A stretch of 64,000 nucleotides of DNA from Strigamia acuminata (taxonomy: Eukaryota; Arthropoda; Chilopoda; Geophilomorpha; Linotaeniidae). The first letter of the stretch is position 1, and the number at the start of each line of letters is the position of its first letter. The translations under genes and the position numbers were made by a program. Under the pieces are notes generated by a model that searched no databases, had not been told where the DNA came from, and saw only the letters and a program-made list of their open reading frames with translations. Positions 12,394-22,435 of this stretch are shown here, in pieces. The stretch lies in the NCBI GenBank assembly GCA_949358305.1, contig OX442314.1, positions 62,939,369 to 63,003,368 on the forward strand. The letters run 5' to 3'.

Positions 12394-13158
12394 GTCACCA
12401 CGACACCACTTCTCGAACAGGTTGTTTCCTCAGACAATTTTTTTTTTGAAGAAATGACCCATTCGATTGGTATTTGTTCACTTAGTTGAATTTTCAATCA
12501 TTTTGTCGACAAACGTTTTATCGACAGTTTGGGCGAGCCAAACTGTTGGGTTATTTTGTCGACGAAACAACCTGAAAAACGTCGTTTTTTTAAAAAGAAA
12601 TTGAGGAAATTTGGTGTAGACCATTTGATGCACGGTGAATCTGATTTCATATTATATCTGTTTACAAAAACTTCCATGAGGTTTACAAGATTTACTGAGT
12701 TTTAACCAGATTTGAGCCAGACACCACGAGAAGCAAGATTTTCGAGACTTGCAGTGAGATTTCGCCAGATTTATTGCGAGATACTGCAAGGTGTGCAAGG
12801 AAATTTAAGAGGCAAATTTGCAAAAGTTAGCTGCAAATGCCCTGAAATAAAACTCATTTTTCAATTTTCTTGCACATCTTGTGCCTATTTTTCTGAAATT
12901 TTGAAGAAAAGGAAGCCGAAGAAGTGATCTAAAACCAACCGAGCGCATCAGTCTTACCTTGAGCTGTGCGTTTTCTCATTAGAATGTCTTTTTCCTGTTG
13001 CAGCAACCGGGACAAGAAAAAAGAGAAGAAAAAAAAGAGAAAAAAACGAAAGTCAATCAATTTGGTAAACTGACTTGACATTGCGTCAATTAACCGCCAA
13101 GACGTGCAAAAAGCGACTGAAAAAATCAAAGTAGAGCATCAGCTTTCAGCTGTCAATC
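12394..13158. other. 3' flank of the PDZ gene; no separate gene recognised
   Basis: On the minus strand, a short segment at about 12,957-12,992 ends in a perfect donor (AAG/GTAAGA) and is preceded by a pyrimidine tract and CAACAG. It could be an alternative terminal exon of the PDZ gene, but splicing the previous exon into it reaches a stop within a few codons. A possible minus-strand AATAAA lies at about 12,766. Confidence 0.35.
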
Positions 13159-16100
13159 TCACCCGTCAGGTGTGCAGATCGCTTTGCCGGTGGACCCGTT
13201 CGCAGTGTGATGCGGCACAACCTTTAGTCGGCCGACCTTCATGTGTATGCGCCCCATGCTAGTCTGTGTTGGTATTATTGAAATTTTAAAAATGGTTTTA
13301 GTTTAGTAAAGTTCTGTTTTGGGTTGTTTACTTTGAGTATGGCCGCAGCTTGTTCCTGCCTAGCGTTTTTGAGGTCGTGTCCGTTGACGGAGACTATTTG
13401 GTCACCTTGGATGAGTCGGCCGTCGGCTTCGGCCGCACCACCTTTGACCTGAAATTATTTGCGCGTTTATTACAGTTTTTATTTCATATTATTCATAATT
13501 TAATTTCAGAAATTTTTATTTTAAATGCTTAATTTTTTGACCAATTTTGACTTTTTTCAATAAAATTTTAACCAATTTTGACTATTTTCAATAGATTTAA
13601 GATAATTCATCAAAATTTCATTCGTTAAAATCATAATTTATGACATTTTATGATAAATTTTGCCTTTGATCGATGAATTTCCGACTTTATGTCGAATTTC
13701 CATTTAAAATCATCAATTTTTCAATTTTTCATTACCATCCGAGGCCAAATCCAAACCAAAAACCAACTTTTCCAACTCACCACATCCGACACGTAGACGC
13801 CCGGTCCATTCTTCATTCCCACAATGCTTAGCCCCAGCCCCTTGCCAGGTTTCTTCAACAACTCCACCTCAAACATCTCGTGCGCGTCCTCCCGCGCCAG
13901 ATTCGCCTCACGAAACACCACCATCTTCACCTTGGACGGCGTCTGCCGCAGAGTGCCGATCGCGTGATCGTGAGTTGAATCGCGCAGATTCTGGTTGTTC
14001 ACCTCCAAAATCTGATCGCCGGGCATCAGGCGCCCGTCCTTGGCCGCCGCCCCGTCAGGATAAATCTCGTGGACAATAATCGCCCCCTGAAAACAAAAAA
14101 AACAAAATCAATAAAATCAATTTAAACAAAAATAATTTTCAAATTTCCAAAATTCCGCACCAACAAGCTGTTGGTGCGTTATTTTTTCGTGCTTGGCGTT
14201 GTATTATTCACAAAATAACGCAACGCAGGCGTTATTTCGCAACAACGATGAACAACGCACTAACGCGATAACACCAAAAAAAATAACGCGGAAAAGCTGC
14301 GCGTTATTGCATTTCTTTTAATTCCGCGTTTTGTTTTGTTTTTAGGCGTTATTACGTTGTTGCGTTATCGCGGAACATCGCAATGCGTTATTGGTAAAAA
14401 AATAACGATGGGCTTTATTTTGGCAACGCGCACAAGCCTACCAACAACGTGTTGGATCCGCCGACGATGCTTAGGCCGAGGCCCATCTTCTCTTTGGCGA
14501 TCTCGATAGTGACTTCGCAGCCAGCAACTATATCGCACGTAGCCGGGTCGTCACTCAATCGTAGCTTGAGCGTTTTTGTGGTTGGAGTAACGGGCGACAC
14601 GTTCGCCGTCGATGGACTAGCGCCCGCGGGACTTGCGGACACGGTGACGACCGTCAGACCCGTGAACGGCGACACGGGCGTCCTCGGAGACAATCCGCCG
14701 GGCGTCCTTGGAGACAGTCCGCCGTGCACTGTCGTGGGGCTCGGGGTCAGGGCCTGCACGGTGGTGGGCGAGGGGGTCTTGAGGAGGCGCTGCATATGCG
14801 GAAGAAACGACTTGGTCGAGAAACTTGTCGGTTTCAGTGGAATCGCTGAAAATTCAATTTTTGAATTCATTTAGAAATTTTTGAATTCATTTGGAAATTT
14901 TTGAATTTTTGAATTAATTTTTGAATTTTTCCATTTTTGAATTAATTTTTCCATTTTTTAATTAATTTTTTTATTTTTAAAATTAATTTTTCCATTTTTG
15001 AATTAATTTTACAATTTTTAAATTTTTAAATTAATTTTTGAATTCTTGAATTAATTTTTGAATTTTTGAATTAATTTTTGAATTTTTGAAATAATTTTTG
15101 AATTAATTTTTGAATTTTTGAATTAATTTGGAAATTTTTCAATATTCAAACATGGCTGTACTTACGTGCTGTCGGAATGGCCGATTGAAGAAGAAAGAGA
15201 GATGGATTAATTTGTTGAGTTTTGTTTTGTTTTTTGGTTATACGTACCAGGTTTCTCGTCTTTTTTTATTGTTTCTTGCAATTTGTTTGGGTTGGAGACC
15301 GCCACGCGAATAATGCCGTCAGCTTTTTTCAGGAGGCCAGCCGCCTGTTGAAGTAGACATTTTGCTTTTGGTTATTTGGGTTGTTCTTATTGGTCTGGTG
15401 TCCAGACATTTTATTTTTAAGGTCACGATTTGCTGGATTAGCGTGACAGATAAAACATATTCGATAGAAACGCGCACATATGTGTTGACTGCGATTTGTT
15501 TAATATTACTGTCTTCACCCGAATATAACATCGTGGCTTTGTATTCGAATATAACAGCATGGTGTTAAATTTCAACCAAAATTAACAACTTAAATTTTTC
15601 GAGACTTTATTCGACCACAACTTTGATATGATGATCTGGGATGGCTTATACTCGGAATATATTGAAGCTGAATTAAATGATAGCGAAGATGCAGATGCAT
15701 AAAATGATTACGTAAAGATTTTTCTCCCATTAATATTGTTGTTTTAATTTTTAAATATTTTAGGAAAAATTCGAATATAACACCATTGTGTCGTATTCGA
15801 ATTTTTTGACCACGTTTACAAATTTGAGGTTTATTGACAAACTCAAATGAAACACCATCCTGTACTATTCGGGTGAAGACGGTAGTGCCCTAATGTTGTT
15901 GTCAATGCAATAAGCAATTATATTGAAGCGTGCACAGAAATTGTCTTTTGGTTTAGTATTGTCGTCTGCAAATAATGTGGACATCTATCAGCTATGTCTG
16001 GATATTGAATTATTTGTAAAGAACAAATCAATCAAAGATATTTATTGATTTGTTCTACTGTTTTGTTTTATGTAGTGTTTGAGTTTAAATAATCTCAAAC

Positions 16101-19100
16101 CCACTTGTTCTCTATCGTTTTGTGAAATAAAAAGATGGCCGACGCATTTGTGGTCTATCTGCACCTTTTTAAATCGGTTTCGAGTTTTGTCATTGCCAAC
16201 GACCGCCAACAGTTCTGTGGGTATTTCGAGGACAAAATATTGACTTTTTAGGCCAGGTTTTGCCAATATTTTTCAAAAATAAGTTTTAGACAAAAAATTC
16301 ATATTATACATTCATATTATACCTGCAAACCAGATGCATTGAAACCGAAGATTGCCCCTTGGACAATAATACTACGGCAATTATATTAAACCAGAAATGG
16401 ACACTTGGCACATTGTTGGTCTTAAAAACCGATCATCCAATAGGGTGAATGAGTTTGCCAGTATTTTTTAATTGTGAGGCTCCATCGATGGAAAGGCTTG
16501 CAATGCATAAAAAGCTCTGGAATGCATTGCATACCGTATTACCCCATTTAAGCAATACGCCGGTGTAATTCGAATTTGACCAGACTGCCGGTAAACCCCG
16601 TTTCTACCGGAATACCGTGAAAGATAAGTACGTTTTTTTTCAATGAGAATTGAACCAAAACAAGCTTAAAAAGTGTTTTAAGATTCGCAAAATGTAGGAA
16701 ATTGCCCAAAATTTCTATAAATTTACCAAAATTTTAGTAGCAACCTGCAGAATATCAAGTAAACTCAAATCTCTAGCCTAAATTTCCAACATAAATACTC
16801 ACCTCTTTTAATTAAAAAAACAAAAAACAAAATTGCAACATGTTGCGATATTGCCATACGTTGCAATGTTGCAATTATACAGCTTATTCTAAGTGATATA
16901 TCGCGAATGCAATATATCTCAGAAATATCGCCAAACTGCAAGCATTCGCTTCAAAGAGTAATCGGTACAGGCCTAATCCTAGGTCAGGGGTCGGCAACCT
17001 GCGGCTCTTTCGATGTCAAGATGCGGCTGTATGGGTCCTAATTTAATATTGTAGTGGCTCTTTAACAACTGGGAAATTTCGTAAATTGTAACTTTTGGCT
17101 CTTCCGTCTCAAAAGGTTGCCGCCCCCTATCCTAGGTCAATCCACAAAATTTAAATCCTTCAGATTCAACTGCCATCGGATCGCGAATGCTAAAACCTCA
17201 AACTCAACTGTTTCGTAATTTGCTCCTAGTAGATCATCGTCGTTGACTGACAAAATCATATCGCCAACGGTTAAACCAGCCTAATAAAAATACAATAACA
17301 ATTTAATATTATTCAAATAAAAATGAAAGAATTTATTCTCCAGCACACCTGTTCCGCTGCACTTCCTTCCTGAATATTGGAGATAAAAATGCCTGGGCCA
17401 GCTTCATTGTGTTTTCCTTCCATTATCATCACGCCAAACCCCGTTGGACCCTTGAATTGAGATAAACAACACATTGAATCGATCTCTTTGAATTAATTAT
17501 TTTTCATTTTTTTATTTATACCTTTTTCAACATCACAGTTCGAATTTCTCTGAATCGAGACAACGGATTCTCCGTTGCAGCTTGTGGCTGCGAATTGAGA
17601 AACATAATGAATTTCTCTGAGTTAGGTGGTGAATTTGTGATCATGTGACCTCGGTTTGAGTTTTGGATTACTTTTTTGTTGTTGTGTGTAATTTGGGTCA
17701 GGTGGGTCGTGGATTTGCATCTGGTTTTAACTGTTTTTCATTTAGGGCGAATGTGCTGGTTTTGTTCGAAACTCGTACACGCTTAATTAGTGCGGCATTA
17801 ATAAAGCCTAATGCCAAAAGTAAAACAAACCCAAAAACTTCCATTTCCATATTTTTTCTTGACGGTGACCTCGTCGTACATTGCCTTTTTTCCCTTTAAT
17901 TTCGAAATTTTTCGCCAATTTTCCCCAAAATTTCCTATTTTTGTTTTCGATATTTCCATCACAATTTCCTATTTCTTTTCTTTCGAAATTCCCACCAAAA
18001 AATTCTACTACACTTTCAAATCTCTAAACAAAACGTCAACTAATTATTCCCAACCTCGCACACACAAAAAAATCGCTAAAACCTGTATAAAAACACCCAA
18101 AACATCCACCAAAACACCACAAACAAACAAACAAACAAACAAACAAACAGCGAGACTAATCACGATACTTCGCACTCACCTCATCACCCACATAGACAGG
18201 GAATTGAGTCACAGGTTTCACAGCCAAATCTGCCAAAGCATTTGGTCGCCTACGAAAAGAATTATAATATTTTTGCATTCGCCTCATTTTCCCCTCGTCC
18301 AATTTCGCATGAAATGTCTGTTAGCTTTTCTGGCACTCGTATGAAGGCGAAACACCTGTTTCCTAGATGATTATCAAACCACTTATTACACGGTTTGTGT
18401 TGCGCTTGAAGGTCAATTCAATATTTCATAGAAACATGTTGGCGGTACAACACATTTCTGATGTTTGCGCTCAGCCATCAACTTGTTGTTGTTGTGTTGT
18501 TTTTCCGGATAATTTAATGGGAGGATAATTAATTTCGTTGTTTAATATTTCAATTCAATGTTTTTATGCTTCGAATTAATAATTTGCCACCTGAAAGTGG
18601 TTGGTTGGTTGGTTGTTGTTTTTTTTAAGTGGGATTAATAATTTATTCATGTAGCTGTGTTTTATTAAGTTGAAATTATTATTATTAAATTTTTCAGGTG
18701 AAATTAATCAAGTATTATATGTATCTCGCCTATAAATAATGCAAATTCCACATTTTTCATTCAAAATTGATATTAATTTTATCTAAAATTTATCATTTTC
18801 GTCCTTTTCCCACATTTACCATCTAAAATTCATCTTTTTTTCCATATTTTCCGTCTAAAATTCATCATTTTTCCATATTTTCCGTCTAAAATTCATCATT
18901 TTTCCATATTTTCCGTCTAAAATTCATCATTTTTCCATATTTTCCGTCTAAAATTCATCATTTTTCCATATTTTCCGTCTAAAATTCATCATTTTTCCAT
19001 ATTTTCCGTCTAAAATTCATCATTTTTCCATATTTTCCGTCTAAAATTCATCATTTTTCCATATTTTCAGTCTAAAATTCATCATTTTCCCCCAATTAAA

Positions 19101-19861
19101 ACCAAAAAACAACGTCATTACGCCAACCTCACGTAACCAGTACCAGTACCAACCAATACCAAAAAAACTAACAAACCAATCCAATAGAAACCGTTGCAAA
19201 TACCACACTTCGACCTACCTGAGTAAAACAAATGTAATGCTGCTACCAGTCAAACCTTTGATGATGGCGGAAGCATTTAAATGACACCGACCATACATCA
19301 CCTCTTTATTCACCTAAAACAAACATAGAAACAACATAAAAACAAAAATAAAACCATTTCCAACATCCCAAACCTCTAAAATTTCATCGCCAACTAAAAT
19401 CCTCCCATCTTTGAATGCATTTCCAACGGGATTTAATCCGACGATAAAAGTCGACATTTTCGTTCGATCCTTGTGCCCGGCCAGCGATAAACCCAATCCA
19501 TGAGGTCCTTTTTGAAGCTCCACACTGATCACTGTTCCCTCGAGATCACCATACTTCTGAACGATTTTACCTAATTCAAAAAAATAAATAAATAAACCAT
19601 TAGAAACTAAAATTTAAAATTTTTACGATTTTAGGGTCCGGTCCCATAAATAATGCTCATTTGGGCCCCAGAAACCAAATGTGAACAAATATTATCGCAA
19701 CATTCAGCGTTAAATTCCATTTCCGACATTTTTTCGCCAAAAAGCCAAAAAATTAAAACGAAAATTAAAAAATGGCCCAAAAATGTCAAAAATTTTACGA
19801 AATTTAAATTCACTAAGCTTTTACCTGATCCACAGTGTGAATCTGCGTCCTGTAAATCCAT
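13159..19861 (-). CDS. MPDZ: Four-PDZ scaffold protein, MPDZ/PATJ family (12 exons)
   Basis: Exons, 5' to 3': 19861-19825, 19570-19374, 19313-19219, 18249-18180, 17587-17522, 17450-17349, 17280-17209, 15344-15248, 14845-14442, 14086-13781, 13448-13332, 13263-13159. Every junction keeps frame and uses AG/GT boundaries, giving 1,668 nt (555 residues plus stop). The four PDZ domains at about residues 25-110, 148-236, 354-440 and 455-535 carry carboxylate-binding loops [24 protein letters not shown] and GLGLSIVG. They resemble the C-terminal PDZ domains of MPDZ/PATJ, cytoplasmic scaffolds that bind C-terminal peptides of junction and polarity proteins. The linker between PDZ 2 and 3 is Ser/Thr/Pro-rich. 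Start is the first ATG in the first exon; an upstream exon cannot be excluded. Vertebrate relatives have many more PDZ domains and an L27 domain, absent here. The stop overlaps a donor-like GGGTGAG, so an alternative 3' end is possible. Confidence 0.85.
13332..14845 (-). other. PDZ domains 3 and 4 with preceding Pro/Ser/Thr linker
   Basis: Exon 14845-14442 encodes the linker (repeated PSPTTV and LSPRTP words), then [14 protein letters not shown] and the start of PDZ 3. This acidic stretch before the domain is also found in vertebrate PATJ. Exon 14086-13781 encodes the rest of PDZ 3 and the [10 protein letters not shown] loop of PDZ 4; exon 13448-13332 continues PDZ 4 through the [12 protein letters not shown] helix. 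Confidence 0.85.
14140..14425. repeat. Intronic element rich in GCGTTAT / ATAACGC words
   Basis: The intron between exons 14845-14442 and 14086-13781 holds more than ten GCGTTA or TAACGC words in both orientations, in a 286-bp block. Dense subterminal repeats of this kind are usual for non-autonomous DNA transposons. Termini are unclear. Confidence 0.45.
14870..15145. repeat. Intronic simple repeat, AATTTTTGAATT units
   Basis: Degenerate short-period repeat of TTTTTGAATTAATTTTTGAA in the intron between exons 15344-15248 and 14845-14442. A strong minus-strand donor (CAC/GTAAGT, about 15,166) sits at its edge but has no exon I can assign. Confidence 0.7.
15511..15880. mobile_element. MITE with GTCTTCACCCGAATA ends
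   Basis: Left end GTCTTCACCCGAATATAAC and right end, inverted, GTCTTCACCCGAATAGTAC. The internal word TTCGAATATAACA is repeated at both sides. It lies in the intron that splits PDZ domain 2. Target duplication not clear. Confidence 0.6.
16490..16800. mobile_element. Dispersed repeat, copy 2
   Basis: The diverged inverted counterpart of 9,615-10,085, with TACCGTATTACCCC, GCCGGTAAACCCCG and TGTAGGAAATTGCCC. It lies within the same PDZ gene intron. Confidence 0.5.
16985..17129. mobile_element. hAT-type MITE, 145 bp, with 8-bp target duplication
   Basis: Ends CAGGGGTCGGCAACCT and, inverted, TAGGGGGCGGCAACCT. Flanks are TCCTAGGT at 16,977-16,984 and TCCTAGGT at 17,130-17,137, an exact 8-bp duplication. 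An 8-bp duplication with CAGGGGTCGGCAACC-type ends is characteristic of hAT elements. It is non-coding and intronic. Confidence 0.85.
18838..19092. repeat. 30-bp minisatellite, about 8 copies, in an intron of the PDZ gene
   Basis: The unit TTTTCCATATTTTCCGTCTA followed by AAATTCATCA repeats head to tail at exact 30-bp steps from 18,838; flanking units (18,780-18,837) are degenerate. There are no unique spacers. Confidence 0.95.
19219..19570 (-). other. PDZ domain 1 of the MPDZ/PATJ-like protein (two exons)
   Basis: Exons 19570-19374 and 19313-19219. The first carries the GLGLSLAG loop, the [13 protein letters not shown] strand-turn and ends just before VNKEVMYGR; the second supplies the alpha-2 helix (residues around HLNASAIIK) and last strand. 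The intron is 60 bp. The donor GAG/GTTTGG is weak, but the frame and domain continue exactly. Confidence 0.85.
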
Positions 19862-19899
19862 GGAAGAAGAGCATCTATCATTTGTGTTCAGTAAATTAC

Positions 19900-20345
19900 A
19901 GCTCTAAAGGTGCGCGAAACGACCGAGTCGAGTACCATTTTCCCCCGCCCGATCACCGCCCGACTCGACGGCTGGCAATGCGCACATGCCGCACTCGTTG
20001 AGTTCGCTCCCGCGCTCGTTTCCGCTCTCCGCACCGTTCAACCTCCGATTTCAGGTCACCAACATGGCGCGCGGCTCGCGCGCACGGCATTCGATCGAGC
20101 AATTTCACTCCCAACTGATTTCATTTCCGATTTTGCGTTGTGTGCTCGTTAGTTTTCTTCTTATTTCCGCGTTTTCCAGTGCGTTGTGCGGAATGTGCGT
20201 TGGATTTAATGGGAATAAACGTGCAGAGAGGACTCGACAGTGCACACGTTTCGCTTCGAATCAGCGCGAATCAGCGCCTTGCATTTGGACTAATCCAAGC
20301 ACAGCCCTCACTCCCCGCGATTGATCTTGGCCAAGTTGGGCAACT
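19900..20345 (-). promoter_or_regulatory. CpG-rich region, probable promoter/5' UTR of the PDZ gene
   Basis: In AT-rich surroundings this stretch is strongly CpG-rich (GCGCGAAACGACCGAG, ATGGCGCGCGGCTCGCGCGC), directly upstream of the first assigned exon of the minus-strand gene. There is no TATA box I trust. A bidirectional promoter is possible. Confidence 0.45.
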
Positions 20346-20900
20346 CCTTGCTTGTTAGTTCAAGTTTTTTCCGCCACAATTTTAATCCGCAAATCACCAA
20401 CGACGTTTATAATTAATTAAACATAATCAAATTCTTCATAGTTATCATCTTTTCTTAATTTGATCTAAATATCTACAAAAATCGATATCGTTAAATTTAA
20501 AAAAGTTGAAGAGTATGATCCGCCATCTAGTGGTGGTTTCGCAAAACACTTTGACAATTCTGGCCGAGGGGTTCGACATTCAACCGAATCTCTGACTTGG
20601 GGTTCCGAATATTTTCCAAATCCATGAAACTCCGAATCCCCGAATCTTTAATTTTTATACAAACTTTGAATTTTTTTCGAAAATTGAAAAAAAGTTAAAA
20701 TATTTTACCGTGGAAAATGGCTAAAAATGGTTAAAAATGGCTAAAAATGGCCATTTTTGAGGAAAAACGGACATTGTTGACGAAAAACGGCCATTTTTCA
20801 CAGAAAATGGCCATGCGAACCATGAAAAATGGCTATAAATGGCTAAAGATGGCCATTTTTGACGGAAAATGGGCATTTTTTTGCCATTTTTTGTCGCCTT
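20346..20900. repeat. Unique DNA then a short repeat block of AAAATGGC / GGCCATTTTT
   Basis: From about 20,700 to 20,890 the words AAAATGGCTAAAAATGGCC and GGCCATTTTTGA alternate in both orientations, with an open minus frame produced by the repeat. The left part holds nothing I recognise. Confidence 0.55.
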
Positions 20901-21285
20901 GGGGCCGTCCATAAATTACGTAACGCCTGGAGGGGGGGGAGGGGGTTTCAAATTTTGTTACGGGTTGTTACGACGGGGAGGGGGGGGGGTCTTAATAACG
21001 TTACGTAACAAAATTTATTTTAACATTTTTGAAAATTTTTGAAAATTTTTGAAAATTTTTGAATTTTTTTTTAAATTTTTGTAAAAAAATTTAAATTTGT
21101 GTAAAATTGGGTAGTATAAGCTTGTATCAAATTTTTTTTTTTGGGGGGGGGGGGGGGTAGTGAGTTTTGTTACGTAATATTAATATTCTAGGGGGGGTTT
21201 GTGGATTTGTTACGACCTTGTTACAAGGGGGGGGAGGGGGTCTAAAAATCGTAAAATCAGCGTTACGTAATTTATGGACGGCCCC
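20901..21285. mobile_element. MITE with 26-bp perfect terminal inverted repeats and G-runs
   Basis: 20,901-20,926 (GGGGCCGTCCATAAATTACG...) is perfectly inverted at 21,260-21,285. Internally it carries several runs of 7-14 G near TTGTTACG words on both halves. No coding capacity. One end of the same family is present at about 58,455-58,651. A 3-bp CTT duplication at the ends is possible but not certain. Confidence 0.85.
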
Positions 21286-22225
21286 CTTTCGCTTGATTTT
21301 TTTTAGTCCCGAGAGTACCGGCTATTTTGGTACGGGGAACCGGGAATTCCAAAAAGGCGGGAACACAGAAATCCTAATTTCATTCAGCAGTTAGCAATAT
21401 TTTTTTTTCAAAGACACCTTTTTTCAGGCCTCATTGTTCACCATTTTTACATGACTTACTTAAAATATGTGTAGATTTGTTTGTTTTTGATCACAAAATT
21501 GTGGAATATTTTTTTAAGCAAGCAAAAACCACGATACTGTCACGTGCATGATTTTTCACCCCTTTTTAATTTTGTAGATTCTCCCAACTTTATTATTTTC
21601 TAAGTTAACCTATTTTAATTTCTATTATTTTCTGCAAATCAACTTTTATAATATATGCCAGATGGTTTCTTGCGCATCTTATTATTTACTGACTAACTCT
21701 TCTTTCCGCTCCTTTCAAAATTATTTACGGTATTCACACGAATAGTTTAATCCCTTTGATCATGTGATCAGAGGTGACTTCTGGACTCTCACCACTAACG
21801 TAAGCTTTCTGCTTGTGAACAGTGGAGTGAGAATGTCAACCCTAACCCTGACTTTCTGGCTTGGTTGTCTATGGTTTAATACCCCTCCACACCTCTAGTT
21901 AGTTAGTCATTTTTCCTTAGTTTTTAAAAGCGGATTTCACAACCGAATGAACCTTTTCCTTTCTTCTGCGCACTAAACATGTGCATCTCATTCCAAAACT
22001 AGCTAGATTATGTTTGTTTCACCCACCATTTTAACCATGCTCAGTGTTCATTCTTCCCCCTTGTTGCAGTCTGAAGTTGAGTCATTGTTATTCTTTTTTT
22101 TTAACAATCAATTACAAGCAGAGAACCTGTTCTTTAAATAATAATGTTGTAAGCACCAGCGATCTGAAGTTACTCACTGCTTTGCGTCCATATTGCACAG
22201 CGGCTACACAAAAGTAACTTCACGA
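21286..22225. other. No gene recognised
   Basis: AT-rich unique DNA between the MITE and the decayed gag gene. No open frame of note. Confidence 0.35.
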
Positions 22226-22435
22226 ACCTAAACTTCAATGCGCGATTTCCCAATCTAATACGTGATGAGAAAAATCCTAGGAAAATGCGAGGAAATTTTC
22301 GAAAATAGACAGGAAAACCACAAAATGTCGGGGAAAGGCAGAAAAGTAAATCACAAGGCGGAGCAAAGTGCTATCGGTGCGGCCATAAAGATCATTTGGC
22401 AAACTAATGTCCAGCCGCACATGGAAAGGAATGTC
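22226..22435 (+). pseudogene. Decayed retrotransposon gag, 5' part with first zinc knuckle; broken by Gypsy-1
   Basis: The frame ending at 22,435 encodes a basic region followed by a CCHC zinc knuckle (CYRCGHKDHLAN) and then a stop where the last Cys spacing continues as CPAAHGKEC. A TAG and a TAA lie in frame, so it is dead. The frame resumes across Gypsy-1 at 36,798, after the TGTC duplication. The CPA-GKEC linker between two knuckles is typical of the nucleocapsid part of gag in K02A2.6-like Ty3/Gypsy elements. Confidence 0.65.

Larger units (their letters stand above)
15248..17587 (-). other. PDZ domain 2, split over four exons with a 1.86-kb intron full of small transposons
   Basis: Exons 17587-17522, 17450-17349, 17280-17209 and 15344-15248. 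The third ends at GANYET and the fourth begins [10 protein letters not shown], so the alpha-2 helix is cut by intron 17208-15345. That intron holds a hAT MITE, a second foldback element and part of a dispersed repeat. All junctions are phase 0 up to the last exon, which ends in phase 1. Confidence 0.85.

Noticed and set aside
12957-12992. Extra terminal exon of the PDZ gene with a perfect donor
   Set aside because: Joining it to the previous exon leads to an early stop, and no further exon could be found; kept only as an alternative.
18838-19092. Regular 30-bp repeats resembling a CRISPR array
   Set aside because: There are no spacers between the units, and the locus is an intron of an animal gene.
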